From positions 33,734 to 97,733 of the forward strand of contig JACKDM010000013.1 of assembly GCA_020633515.1 (NCBI GenBank): a stretch of DNA of 64,000 bases, written 5' to 3'. Below, one piece after another: positions 54,746-63,523 of this stretch. The position numbers and the translations under genes are program-made. Position 1 is the first letter of the stretch. The number at the start of each line of letters is the position of its first letter. The notes under the pieces are model-generated. The model was not told where the DNA came from and searched no databases. It saw only the letters and a program-made list of their open reading frames with translations. This DNA is from Myxococcales bacterium. GTDB taxonomy: Bacteria > Myxococcota > Bradymonadia > UBA7976 > UBA1532.

Positions 54746-54767
54746 CCGACGACGCGGAGGAGATGAC

Positions 54768-55157
54768 ATGGGACTGCCGAGCGGATGGGTGACGGTGATC
54801 GCCGAGTGGAGCGCGACGCTGATCGAGGGCGTCGGCATCGCCTTGATCGTGATCCTGTCGCTCTACGCGCTGCTCTACGGCGTCTGGCAGCGGCTCCGCG
54901 GCGGCGCGCGCGGCGCGGTCTACCACGAGATCCGCCAGCGCCTCGGGCACGGGATCCTGCTCGGGCTCGAGTTCCTCGTCGCCGCCGACATCATCCACAC
55001 CGTCGCCGTCGAGCTCACCTTCACCACCGTCGGGGTGCTCGGCGCGGTCGTGCTGATCCGCACCTTCCTCAGCTTCACGCTGGAGCTCGAGCTGACCGGG
55101 CGCTGGCCGTGGCAGCCGCGACCCGAGACATCATCGGCGCCACCCGCGGATGGCTGA
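54768..55157 (+). CDS. DUF1622 family membrane protein
   Basis: This 129-residue protein has three predicted transmembrane helices. Family hallmarks are 'RQRLGHGILLGLEFLVAADI', 'VGVLGAVVLIRTFLSFTLE' and 'GRWPWQ'. The function of DUF1622 is not known. It follows the MBL-fold gene closely and probably shares its transcript. Confidence 0.9.
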   Translation: MGLPSGWVTVIAEWSATLIEGVGIALIVILSLYALLYGVWQRLRGGARGAVYHEIRQRLGHGILLGLEFLVAADIIHTVAVELTFTTVGVLGAVVLIRTFLSFTLELELTGRWPWQPRPETSSAPPADG

Positions 55158-55181
55158 TGGCACATGTCATCCACGGCCCCC

Positions 55182-55224
55182 ATGCCATCGATGGCATCCA
55201 TGCCATCACGGGCATCGATGGCAT
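55182..55224. repeat. Palindrome cluster between convergent genes
   Basis: ATGCCATCGATGGCAT (55182-55197) is a perfect 16-bp palindrome. A near copy, GGCATCGATGGCAT, lies at 55211-55224. It lies in the 72-bp gap between two convergent genes and could act as a bidirectional terminator or a protein site; there is no U-tract. Confidence 0.55.
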
Positions 55225-55229
55225 CTGCC

Positions 55230-56024
55230 TCAGCGCCCCTTCCACTGCGGGTCGCGCTTCGCCATGAACGCCATCACCCCCTCGGCCGCGTCTTCGAGCA
55301 GCGTGTTGAGCACCAGCCGGTCCCGCAGCACCGGCAGCGCGGCCTCGACCGGCAGATCGGCCGTCTCGTAGAACGCCCGCCGCCCCATCGCGAGCACCGC
55401 CGGCGAGCGCGCGGCGAGCCTGCCCGCGACCTGCGCCACCTCCGCGTCGAGCGCCGCGCGCGGCACCACCCGGTTGACGAGCCCCATCGCCTGCGCCGCC
55501 GCCGCGGAGTGCTTCTCGCCGAGCATCATCAGCTCCAGCGCGGTCTTCGGCCCGACATGGCGCACCAGCAGCGTCGTCACCATCATCGGCCACAGCCCCA
55601 CCTCGATCTCGGGGAGCCCGATCCGCACGTCGTCGGCGGCGATGACGAGGTCGCAGGCGAGCATCAGCCCGACCCCGCCGCCGAACGCGTCGCCGCCCAC
55701 CCGGGCGACGACCGGCTTGCCGAGCCCGCGCAGGTCGGTGATCAGCTCCGCGAAGAGCCCCTTCTCGGCGATGCGCGCCGGGAAGCCCTCGCCGCCGCCG
55801 GTCATGCCCCCCGCGAGGTCGCCGCCCGCGCAGAACGCCCGGTCGCCCGCGCCGGTGATCACGATCGCGCGCGCCTCCCGGTCGGCGTCGGCCGCGGCGA
55901 GCGCCGCCCGCAGCGCGGTGATCAGCTCCGCCGAGAGCGCGTTGCGGCGCGCGGGGCGATCGAGCGTCAGGGTCACGACCCCCGCGCTCGCGGTACACTT
56001 GACGACGGCTGCCGTGTCGGCCAT
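55230..56024 (-). CDS. Enoyl-CoA hydratase/isomerase family protein
   Basis: This 264-residue crotonase-fold enzyme acts on enoyl-CoA thioesters, as in fatty- or amino-acid breakdown. The oxyanion-hole segments are 'RAFCAGGDLAGG' and 'VARVGGDAFGGGVGLMLACD'. One catalytic Glu lies in 'GLPEIEVGL'; the position of the first Glu (E144 of rat hydratase) is occupied by Gly, so it may belong to a sub-class with a different reaction. ATG 56024 follows GGGAGGAG. It is divergent from the PPDK-regulator gene by 42 bp. Confidence 0.9.
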   Translation of the reverse strand: MADTAAVVKCTASAGVVTLTLDRPARRNALSAELITALRAALAAADADREARAIVITGAGDRAFCAGGDLAGGMTGGGEGFPARIAEKGLFAELITDLRGLGKPVVARVGGDAFGGGVGLMLACDLVIAADDVRIGLPEIEVGLWPMMVTTLLVRHVGPKTALELMMLGEKHSAAAAQAMGLVNRVVPRAALDAEVAQVAGRLAARSPAVLAMGRRAFYETADLPVEAALPVLRDRLVLNTLLEDAAEGVMAFMAKRDPQWKGR

Positions 56025-56066
56025 ACGAAACTCCTCCCGAGTCGGGGTCAGGTCCCAGGATCCGCC

Positions 56067-56885
56067 ATGAAAAGCAAGATATACATCCTCTCGGACGCCA
56101 CCGGAGACACCGCGCAGAAGGTCGTCGGGGCGGCGCTCAAGCAGTTCGAGGGGTCGGAGGCCAACGTCTCGGTGGTGCCGCAGGTGCGCGCCGAGGATGT
56201 CATCGAAGACCTCGTCGAGGTGGCCGCGGGCGAAGAGGCGCTGGTCGTTCACACCCTCGTCGACCCGCGCAAGCGCGAGCTGTTGCAGCGGCTCTGCGGC
56301 GAGGCGGGCGTCGACGACATCGACCTGATCGGGCCGCTCGTCGCCAAGCTCGCCGCCCACCTCGAGCTCGAGGCGAGCGCGCGACCGGGCGGGCTCTACG
56401 CGGTCAACGACGAGTACTTCCGCCGCATCGAGGCGGTCGAGTTCGCGGTCAAGAACGACGACGGGCAGCACCCGCGCAACCTGCGCAAGGCCGACATCGT
56501 GCTCGTCGGCATCAGCCGCACCAGCAAGACCCCGCTGTCGACCTACCTCGCGCAGCGCGGGCACAAGGTCGCCAACGTGCCGCTCGTGATGGGCATCGAG
56601 CCGCCGCAGGAGCTCTTCTCGATCGACCAGGACAAGGTCTTCGGGCTCTCGATCAAACCCGAGGCGCTGTTCCGCATCCGCCAGTCGCGCTTGCAGTCGC
56701 TCGGGATGCCGGCCGACACCGCCTACGGGGTGCGCGACCACATCGAGAAGGAGCTCGCCTACGCCCGCCGGATCTTCGACAGCAACCCGCACTGGCCGGT
56801 GATCGACGTCACCGACCGCGCGATCGAAGAGACCGCCGGCGAGCTGCTCGCGATGAAGGCGCAGCGAGAGCGCGCCGACGGCTGA
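56067..56885 (+). CDS. ppsR: Pyruvate,phosphate dikinase / PEP synthase regulatory protein (DUF299)
   Basis: This 272-residue bifunctional kinase/pyrophosphorylase switches PPDK or PEP synthase off and on by phosphorylating and dephosphorylating a Thr next to the catalytic His. Family marks are 'IYILSDATGDTAQKV' at the N-terminus, P-loop 'GISRTSKTPLSTYLA' (148-155 core), 'LVMGIEPPQEL' and 'YARRIFDSNPHWPVIDVT'. ATG 56067 has AGGA eight bases upstream. The target enzyme is not encoded in the window. Confidence 0.93.
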   Translation: MKSKIYILSDATGDTAQKVVGAALKQFEGSEANVSVVPQVRAEDVIEDLVEVAAGEEALVVHTLVDPRKRELLQRLCGEAGVDDIDLIGPLVAKLAAHLELEASARPGGLYAVNDEYFRRIEAVEFAVKNDDGQHPRNLRKADIVLVGISRTSKTPLSTYLAQRGHKVANVPLVMGIEPPQELFSIDQDKVFGLSIKPEALFRIRQSRLQSLGMPADTAYGVRDHIEKELAYARRIFDSNPHWPVIDVTDRAIEETAGELLAMKAQRERADG

Positions 56886-56899
56886 CGGCGGCGCGGGTG

Positions 56900-57451
56900 T
56901 CAGCCGCGGGTCAAGGTGAGATCGGTCTCGCCGCCGGGCCCGGTGACGACCCGGCCGAGCGCGCGGCGGACCTCGGGGTCGCGCAGCCCTTCGAGGATGC
57001 GCTCGGTGCGGCCGGCGATCCGGTCGGCGAGCGCCTCGACGGCGAAGAAGCCGGCGAGCCAGTCGGGGTCGGGGTGGGTCACGAGCGGCGGCACCCCGAT
57101 CCGCGGCGGCCGGGGGATGACGGGCACGATCGGCGAGGCGGCGGCGTCGACGGCGCGCAGCAGCGAGAGGTCGACCGGCGCCGGATCCGCCGCCGCGACC
57201 GCGCCCTCGGCCCCGACGGCATCCCCGCCTTCGGCCTCGGCGCCCTCGGCCTCCGCTTCATCGGCCCCGTCGCCCCCCTCACCCTCACCGCCCCCCTCCC
57301 CCGCCGCGAGCGCGTCGAACGCCCGCTGAAGCAGCAACCGCCCCTGCCGCCGCTCGTCCCGCGACAGCCCCGCGCGCCGCAGCCGCGCCCCGAGCCCCTC
57401 GGCCGCCTCGGCGAGCCAGCCGCTCCACCGCGCCGTCACCTCATCGGGCAT
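56900..57451 (-). CDS. Unknown Ala/Glu-rich protein
   Basis: This 183-residue protein has a helical N-terminus ('ARWSGWLAEAAEGLGARL'), a low-complexity 'GEGGGEGEGG / EAEAEGAEAEGG' linker, and a C-terminal region with 'PVIPRPPRIGVPPLVTHPDP' and a helical end. No family recognised. ATG 57451 has GGGAGA upstream; ATG 57466 is an alternative. It is divergent from the Ser/Thr kinase at 57551 and close enough to be functionally related. Confidence 0.65.
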   Translation of the reverse strand: MPDEVTARWSGWLAEAAEGLGARLRRAGLSRDERRQGRLLLQRAFDALAAGEGGGEGEGGDGADEAEAEGAEAEGGDAVGAEGAVAAADPAPVDLSLLRAVDAAASPIVPVIPRPPRIGVPPLVTHPDPDWLAGFFAVEALADRIAGRTERILEGLRDPEVRRALGRVVTGPGGETDLTLTRG

Positions 57452-57482
57452 CGGTTCATCTCCCATCTCGTGCGCCGCAGGT

Positions 57483-57511
57483 TTGCCAGCCGCACACAAC
57501 TGCGCTCTAAT
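57483..57511 (+). promoter_or_regulatory. Promoter candidate for the Ser/Thr kinase
   Basis: TTGCCA (57483-57488), a 17-base spacer and TCTAAT (57506-57511) lie 39 bases before the ATG at 57551. Confidence 0.5.
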
Positions 57512-57550
57512 GTGCCCGCTCCACCGGCACGTCGGAAAGCCGCCTGACAG

Positions 57551-59053
57551 ATGGCCCAGCAGAAATACAGCGTCATACAGAAGATCGACGCCGGCGGCAT
57601 GGCCGAGGTGTGGAAGGGCAAGGCCACCAGCCTCCGCGGCTTCGAGAAGGTCGTCGCGATCAAGCGGGTGCTCCCGCAGCTCTCGAAGAACCAGAAGTTC
57701 ATCCAGATGTTCCTCGACGAGGCGCGGCTCTCGCTGTACCTCAACCACGCGAACATCGTGCAGACCTTCGACATCGGCATGGCCGAGTCGAGCTACTTCA
57801 TCGTGATGGAGTGGATCGACGGGGCCAACCTCAAGGGCATCCTCGAGATCGCGCGTGAGCGCGGCTTCCGCATCCCCCGCGAGCAGGCGGTCTTCGTCGC
57901 CATCGAGATGTGCAAGGGCCTCAGCCACGCCCACCACCGCAAGGACCCCGAGGGCAAGCCGCTCGCGATCGTGCACCGCGACATCAGCCCGCCCAACGTC
58001 CTCATCAGCCGCGAGGGCGAGGTCAAGCTCGTCGACTTCGGGCTCGCCAAGGCCGCGAGCCAGGCGACCTTCACCGATCCGGGCATCGTGAAGGGCAAGT
58101 TCGCCTACCTCAGCCCCGAGGCCGCGCTCGGCCAGCCCGTCGACTTCCGCACCGACATCTTCGCGACCGGGATCGTGCTCTGGGAGATGATCTCCGGCCG
58201 CCGCCTCTTCGACGGCAAGAACGACCTCGAGACGGTCAAGATGGTGCGCGCCGCCGAGGTGCCGCCGCTGTCGACCTACAACGCCGACGTCGAGCCGCAG
58301 CTCGAAGCGATCCTGCGCCGCGCGCTCGCCCGCGACCCCGAGCAGCGCTACCAGAGCAGCGAGCAGTTCGGCCACGAGCTCGCCAGCTACCTCGCGCAGA
58401 ACAAGCTCCTCGTCACCAGCTACGACATCGCGGTGCTCGTCAAGCGCGTGCTCTCGGAGAAGGCCCGCGTCACCCGCCCGCCCGACATGCAGAGCAGCGG
58501 CGTCAAGCAGATCGCCGAGGCCATGCAGAAGGAGCTCGGCGAGTTCCGCTCGGTCGAAGACCTCGATGACATCGCGCGCGCCGAGTTCAAGTCGGTCGCC
58601 GAGGTCGACCCCGACTCGAGCCTCAACATCCTGCCCGACGCGATCAACCCGTCGGAGTGGATGGAAGACTTCGGCATCTTCGACGGCGACGAGACGATCA
58701 TCGACCCCAACCTGCACAACCGCGTCGACCTGACCCGACCGCGCGACGTGCCGCAGCCGCGCAAGGGCCGCACCTCGGCGCCCGCCGGCTCGGAGGCGCC
58801 GCCCTCGACGCCCGCCGCGCCCGCGGCGCCCACCGCCGGCATCCCGCCGCCCCCGGTCCGCTCGGGCACCGAGCCGGTGCACCCGGTGCGCCCCGCGTTC
58901 GGCGCGACGACCGCGGCCGTGCCCGGCCCCACCGACGCGACCCCGATCCCGAGCGCGCCGCCCCGCCGCGACAGCTCGCTCCTCGTCGGCGTCGTGCTCG
59001 GCGTCCTCGGCGCGGTCGTCGTCGTCGGCGCCGCCTGGTTCATCTTCTTCTGA
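57551..59053 (+). CDS. Ser/Thr protein kinase, tail-anchored
   Basis: This 500-residue protein has an intact catalytic domain: Gly loop 'KIDAGGMAEVWKG', Lys38, Glu57, 'VHRDISPPNVL' (Asp144) and 'VDFGLA' (Asp162), with 'KFAYLSPEA' as the P+1 region. The 'HRDISPxNV' form is common among myxobacterial kinases. After residue 300 come acidic helices ('PSEWMEDFGIFDGDETIIDP') and a Pro/Ala-rich linker. The final hydrophobic helix ('LLVGVVLGVLGAVVVVGAAW') ends with the protein, so it is anchored with the kinase in the cytoplasm and nothing outside. Substrates unknown. Confidence 0.94.
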   Translation: MAQQKYSVIQKIDAGGMAEVWKGKATSLRGFEKVVAIKRVLPQLSKNQKFIQMFLDEARLSLYLNHANIVQTFDIGMAESSYFIVMEWIDGANLKGILEIARERGFRIPREQAVFVAIEMCKGLSHAHHRKDPEGKPLAIVHRDISPPNVLISREGEVKLVDFGLAKAASQATFTDPGIVKGKFAYLSPEAALGQPVDFRTDIFATGIVLWEMISGRRLFDGKNDLETVKMVRAAEVPPLSTYNADVEPQLEAILRRALARDPEQRYQSSEQFGHELASYLAQNKLLVTSYDIAVLVKRVLSEKARVTRPPDMQSSGVKQIAEAMQKELGEFRSVEDLDDIARAEFKSVAEVDPDSSLNILPDAINPSEWMEDFGIFDGDETIIDPNLHNRVDLTRPRDVPQPRKGRTSAPAGSEAPPSTPAAPAAPTAGIPPPPVRSGTEPVHPVRPAFGATTAAVPGPTDATPIPSAPPRRDSSLLVGVVLGVLGAVVVVGAAWFIFF

Positions 59054-59160
59054 GCGTGCGCGCGCCACCCGGACTCGACGGGCTCCCCGGGCGTCGCGCG
59101 AACGGGCGATGAGCGGCCCGCAAAACAGAACCCGTCACGGAGACACGACGAGATGAGCGC

Positions 59161-59250
59161 GACCATGAGCCGAGCGCAGCGCGCCTGTGCCCACGCAGGT
59201 GACGACGCGAAGACCCCGCCCGCCGGGCGGGCGCCCAGCGGGGAGGAGCC
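59161..59250 (+). repeat. Intercistronic repeat, copy C (shorter)
   Basis: Shares with copies A and B the opening word ATGAGCCGAGCGCAGC-like and hairpin 2 (CCCGCCC/GGGCGGG, 59215-59231, loop GCC), ending just before the glgC start. Hairpin 1 is missing. Confidence 0.55.
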
Positions 59251-59254
59251 ATGA
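59165..59254 (+). CDS. 29-codon small ORF overlapping the glgC start (SRAQ peptide)
   Basis: ATG at 59165 opens '[20 protein letters not shown]', which runs to a TGA that overlaps the glgC ATG (ATGA at 59251-59254). The opening MSRAQ matches the small ORF at 20550 and the N-terminus of Lnt. It may serve translational coupling; the peptide itself may have no role. Confidence 0.35.
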   Translation: MSRAQRACAHAGDDAKTPPAGRAPSGEEP

Positions 59255-60486
59255 CCGACGTCAACCTGCTCGCGTTGATCCTCGCCGGCGGCGAAGGCAC
59301 CCGCCTCATGCCGCTCACCCGCGACCGCGCCAAGCCCGCCGTGCCCTTCGGCGGCCGCTACCGCATCATCGACTTCGTGCTCTCGAACTTCGTCAACTCC
59401 GGCTACTTCCAGATCAAGGTGCTGACCCAGTACAAGGCCAGCAGCCTCATCAGCCACATCACCCGCGGCTGGCAGCTCGCCCCCATCCTCGGCCACTACG
59501 TCGAGCCCGTGCCCGCCCAGCAGCGCGTCAACCGCGACTGGTTCAAAGGCAGCGCCGACGCCGTCTTCCAGAACCTCAACCTCATCACCGACGCCCGCCC
59601 CGAGCACGTCGCCGTCTTCGGCGCCGACCACATCTTCAAGATGGACGTCCGCCAGATGGTCGACTTCCACCAGCAGAAGGGCGCCGACGTCACCGTCGCC
59701 GCGATCCCGATGCCGATCGAGCAGGGCAACCAGTTCGGCATCATCGCCTGCGACGCCGACGGCCGGATCATCGACTTCGTCGAGAAGCCCCAAAACCCCC
59801 CGCACATGCCCGGCGACCCCACCCGCTGCCTCGCGAGCATGGGCAACTACCTCTTCCGCACCGACGTCCTCGTCGACGAGGTCCGCCGCGACGCCGACAT
59901 CAAGGAGAGCGCCCACGACTTCGGCAAGAGCATCATCGCGCCGATCGTCGAGCGGAAGAACTGCTACGTCTACGACTTCGCCACCAACTTCGTGCCCGAC
60001 ATGGAGGACAAGGAGCGCGGCTACTGGCGCGACGTCGGCACCCTCGACAGCTACTTCGACGCCTCGATGGACCTCGTCGCCGTCACCCCGCAGTTCAACC
60101 TCTACAACCGCAAGTGGCCGATCCGCACGACCTACCAGCACCTGCCGCCCGCCAAGTTCGTCTTCGCCGAGCCCACCCGCCAGGGCCGCGCGAGCAACGC
60201 GCTCGTCAGCCCCGGCTGCATCGTCTCCGGCGGCCACGTCAGCCGCTCGATCCTCGCCCCCTCGGTGCACGTGCACTCCTGGGCCGAGGTCGAGTGCGGC
60301 GTGCTCGGCGAAGGCTGCACCATCGGCCGCCACGCCCGCGTGCGCAACGCCATCTTCGACAAGTTCGTCACCGTCGACCCCGGCGTCCGCGTCGGCTTCG
60401 ACCCGGACGAAGACCGCGCGCGCGGGCTGACCATCAGCCCCAACGGCATCGTCGCCGCCGCCAAGGGCACCCACATCCGCGCCTGA
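59251..60486 (+). CDS. glgC: Glucose-1-phosphate adenylyltransferase (ADP-glucose pyrophosphorylase)
   Basis: This 411-residue enzyme makes ADP-glucose from glucose-1-phosphate and ATP, the first committed step of glycogen synthesis. The catalytic domain starts '[20 protein letters not shown]', with '[19 protein letters not shown]' and 'GSADAVFQN'. The C-terminal left-handed beta-helix ('[20 protein letters not shown]') completes the fold. The length is normal. GGGGAGGAG lies just before the ATG. The GH57 gene follows after 35 bp. Confidence 0.96.
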   Translation: MTDVNLLALILAGGEGTRLMPLTRDRAKPAVPFGGRYRIIDFVLSNFVNSGYFQIKVLTQYKASSLISHITRGWQLAPILGHYVEPVPAQQRVNRDWFKGSADAVFQNLNLITDARPEHVAVFGADHIFKMDVRQMVDFHQQKGADVTVAAIPMPIEQGNQFGIIACDADGRIIDFVEKPQNPPHMPGDPTRCLASMGNYLFRTDVLVDEVRRDADIKESAHDFGKSIIAPIVERKNCYVYDFATNFVPDMEDKERGYWRDVGTLDSYFDASMDLVAVTPQFNLYNRKWPIRTTYQHLPPAKFVFAEPTRQGRASNALVSPGCIVSGGHVSRSILAPSVHVHSWAEVECGVLGEGCTIGRHARVRNAIFDKFVTVDPGVRVGFDPDEDRARGLTISPNGIVAAAKGTHIRA

Positions 60487-60521
60487 CCCGCGACCCCAAG
60501 ACCCCCGAGAGAGGCCCGGCC

Positions 60522-62689
60522 ATGTCCCGCCCGCTCCACCTCGCGCTGCTCTGGCACATGCACCAGCCGAGCTACCGCGACCCCCAGAACGGCCAGCTCG
60601 CGCTGCCCTGGGTCCGCCTGCACGCCACCCGCGCCTACCACGACATGGCCTGGCTCCTCGACCGCCACCCCGGCGTGCGCGCCACCGTCAACCTCGTCCC
60701 GATCCTCGTCGAACAGCTCACCGCCTACGTCGACGGCGAGCGCGACCGCTACTGGGAGCTCAGCAAGAAGCCCGCGCGCCTCCTCACCGCCGCCGAGCGC
60801 AGCTTCATGCTCCGCCACTTCTTCTCGGTCCCCCTCGACACCGACATCCGCCCCCGCGCCCGCTACTGGCGCCTCCACCAGCGCCAGCGCGACGGCCGCC
60901 GCGACCCCCAGGACTTCAACGACGACGACCTCCGCGACCTCCAGGTCCTCTTCAACCTCGCCTGGTTCGGCTTCGCCGCCCGCGCCGAGCACCCCTTCAT
61001 CGACGAGCTCGAACACAAGGGCCGCGGCTACACCGAGGACGACAAGCGCAAGCTCCTCGACCTCCAGATCGCCATCATCCGCCGCCTGCTCCCCCTCTAC
61101 CGCCGCCTCGCCGAGCGCGGCCAGATCGAGCTCACCGCGACCCCCTACCACCACCCGATCCTGCCCCTGATCATCGACACCGACACCGCCGCCCGCTGCC
61201 AGCCCAACCGCCCCCGCCCGCCGCGCTTCGCCTGGCCCGAAGACGCCCGCCGCCACGTCGAGCGCGCCATCGACGCCCACGCCCGCGCCTTCGGCGAGCC
61301 GAGCCTCGCGGCCTCTGGCCCGCCGAGGGCGCCGTCAGCCCCGAGGTCATGACCCTCTTCGCCGAGCAGGGCATCCGCTGGACCGCCACCGACGAGCACC
61401 AGCTCCACAACACCCTGCCGCCGAGCCGCCGCCGCCCCGGCGACGCCTGGCGCCCCTGGCGCTACGCCGTCGACCACGAGCGCACCATCGACCTCGTCTT
61501 CCGCGACCGCACGCTGAGCGACCTCATCGGCTTCACCTACGCCAAGAACCCCGCCGCCGTCGCCGTCGAAGACTTCATCGGCCGCCTCGACCAGATCCGC
61601 CGCCGCGGCAACGGCGACGACGAGCCCCTCCTCGTCACCGTCGCGCTCGACGGCGAAAACCCCTGGGAGCATTACCAGAACAGCGGCCGCGACTTCCTCG
61701 ACGGCCTCTACGCCGCGCTCGAAGCCCGCGCCGACATCCACACCGTCCGCATCGGCGACCACCTCGAACGCCACCCACCCCGCCAGCTCCTCCCCGGCCT
61801 GCACAGCGGCTCCTGGATCGGCGGCGACTACCACATCTGGATCGGCTCCCCCGTCGAGAACGCCGCCTGGCGCGCCCTCGGCGAGACCCGCGCCTTCTAC
61901 GCCGACGCCGCCCCCAAGGCCGACCCCCAGGCCGCCGCCGCCGCGCTCGACCACCTCCTGCAAGCCGAGAGCAGCGACTGGTTCTGGTGGTACGGCGACC
62001 ACTTCGCCAGCGAGAACGACGAAGACTTCGACCACCTCTTCCGCGCCCACCTCCGCCGCGTCTACGCGCTCCTCGGCGAAGACCCGCCCTCGACCCTCGA
62101 CCGCTCCCTCTACCCCGGCCGCGTCGGCGCCGCCGCAGCGCCCCCCAAGACCCTCATCAGCCCCCGCTTCGATCGCCCCGCGAGCACCTGGTTCGACTGG
62201 TCCGGCGCCGGCACCGTCGACCTCGCCGGCCCGAGCGGCAGCATGTATCAAGCCGCCCACCACTTCGGCCGCCTCCGCTACGGCTTCGACCTCGAGCGCT
62301 TCTACCTCCGCCTCGAACCCCTCCCCGAAGAAGCCCCCGCCGACCTCGGCCGCATGACCTTGCAGCTCCGCGTCCGCGTACACGACGAGCGCGTCGTCGA
62401 GCTCCCCCTCGACGGCCGCCCCGGCCAGCTCCACCCCCTCGAATCCACCCTCGACATCGCCCGCAACGGCGCCCACGCCCCCCCCGCCGAGATCCGCTCC
62501 CGCGTCCGCGACGGCGTCGTCGAGCTCGGCGTCGCCTTCCACGACCTCGGCCTCGCCCCCGGCGACCGCGTCGCGCTCGGGCTCCACCTCCTCGACGGCA
62601 AGGTCACCATCGACCGCTACCCGCAGCACCACGACCTCGAGTTCGTCGTGCCCGACGAGACCTTCGAAGCCACCCACTGGACCGTCTGA
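60522..62689 (+). pseudogene. GH57 glycoside hydrolase broken by a 1-base frameshift
   Basis: The N-terminal part (60522-61352, 276 aa) starts 'LHLALLWHMHQPSYRDP' and contains 'IELTATPYHHPILPL', both GH57 conserved regions. The second part (61349-62689, 446 aa) carries 'GIRWTATDE' and 'VALDGENPWEHY', the region with the catalytic acid. Between them, the expected 'GLWPAEGAVSPEVM' with the nucleophile Glu is present only in the other frame (from 61310). A single missing base near 61304-61310 would restore one about 722-residue protein. As written, the halves overlap by ATGA but neither includes the nucleophile. The gene is either a sequencing error or a loss. The role would be alpha-glucan processing beside glgC. 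Confidence 0.85.
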
Positions 62690-62695
62690 GGCCTC

Positions 62696-62983
62696 ATGCA
62701 GATCGCCGTCGCCCGCGACCAACCCTGGTTCCCCGCGATGATGCGCCCCGTCACCGACGCCCACCTCCGCGCGCTCGCCCACCTCGAACACAGCGGCCTC
62801 CGCTGGACCTTCATCTGCCCGCCCCGCATGGTCGACGGCGAAGAGACCGGCAGATACCGTCACGGCCCCGACACCTTGATCATCGGCAGCATGACGACCC
62901 GCTACGCCGACGTCGCGCACCTCATCGTGCGCTGCCTCGAAGACGACCTCTACGTCGGCCACCGGGTCGCCATCGTCGACTGA
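62696..62983 (+). CDS. Truncated NAD(P)-binding (NmrA/SDR-like) protein
   Basis: This 95-residue frame matches the C-terminal part of atypical short-chain NAD(P)H-binding proteins: 'LEHSGLRWTFICPPRMVDGE' and 'TTRYADVAHLIVRCLEDDLY'. The Rossmann half with the GxxGxxG motif is missing. No matching frame is seen upstream, because the GH57 gene ends only six bases before. It may be a decayed remnant or a small stand-alone domain. Confidence 0.6.
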   Translation: MQIAVARDQPWFPAMMRPVTDAHLRALAHLEHSGLRWTFICPPRMVDGEETGRYRHGPDTLIIGSMTTRYADVAHLIVRCLEDDLYVGHRVAIVD

Positions 62984-62995
62984 ACGAGGTCACCC

Positions 62996-63523
62996 ATGCG
63001 CCCCGCCATCGCCCTCCTCATCGCCCTCACCCTCGCCGCCTGCGACAGCGAAGGCACCGCCGCCCCCGACATGGGCGCCGACCGCTGCGCCGCCTGGTGC
63101 GACCAGCAACAGACCTGCGGCCTCACCCCCCGCGACACCTGCCTCGACCGCTGCGACACGCTCACCGACGCCTGCCTCACCTGCGGCACCAACACCGGCT
63201 GCGGCCAGCTCCAGGCCGGCGCCTGCCTCGACGAATGCACCGAGCGCGACGCCGGCGTCGGCGACGACATCGGCGAACCCTGCGCCGTCAACGCCCAATG
63301 CACCACCGGCTGGTGCCGCCTCGAGACCGGCGCCCCCCAGCCCACCTGCGCCCGCAACGACATCGGCCAGCCCTGCACCGACGGCACCACCTGCGCCGCC
63401 GGCACCTGCATGGCCAACAGCGCCAACGACGACAGCGTCTGCGCCGCCCTCTGCGAAGGCTTCGCCGACTGCCCCACCTTCTACACCTGCACCCCCGGTG
63501 GCATCTGCCGACGAGACGAGTGA
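62996..63523 (+). CDS. Cys-rich lipoprotein
   Basis: This 175-residue protein has a signal peptide ending LAAC and about 22 cysteines in modules such as 'CAAWCDQQQTC', 'CLDRCDTLTDAC', 'CAVNAQCTTGWC' and 'CTDGTTCAAGTC'. These resemble the disulfide-rich modules of the other lipoproteins in this window. Function unknown. GAGG precedes the ATG by a few bases. The stop overlaps the next start (TGATG). Confidence 0.85.
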   Translation: MRPAIALLIALTLAACDSEGTAAPDMGADRCAAWCDQQQTCGLTPRDTCLDRCDTLTDACLTCGTNTGCGQLQAGACLDECTERDAGVGDDIGEPCAVNAQCTTGWCRLETGAPQPTCARNDIGQPCTDGTTCAAGTCMANSANDDSVCAALCEGFADCPTFYTCTPGGICRRDE

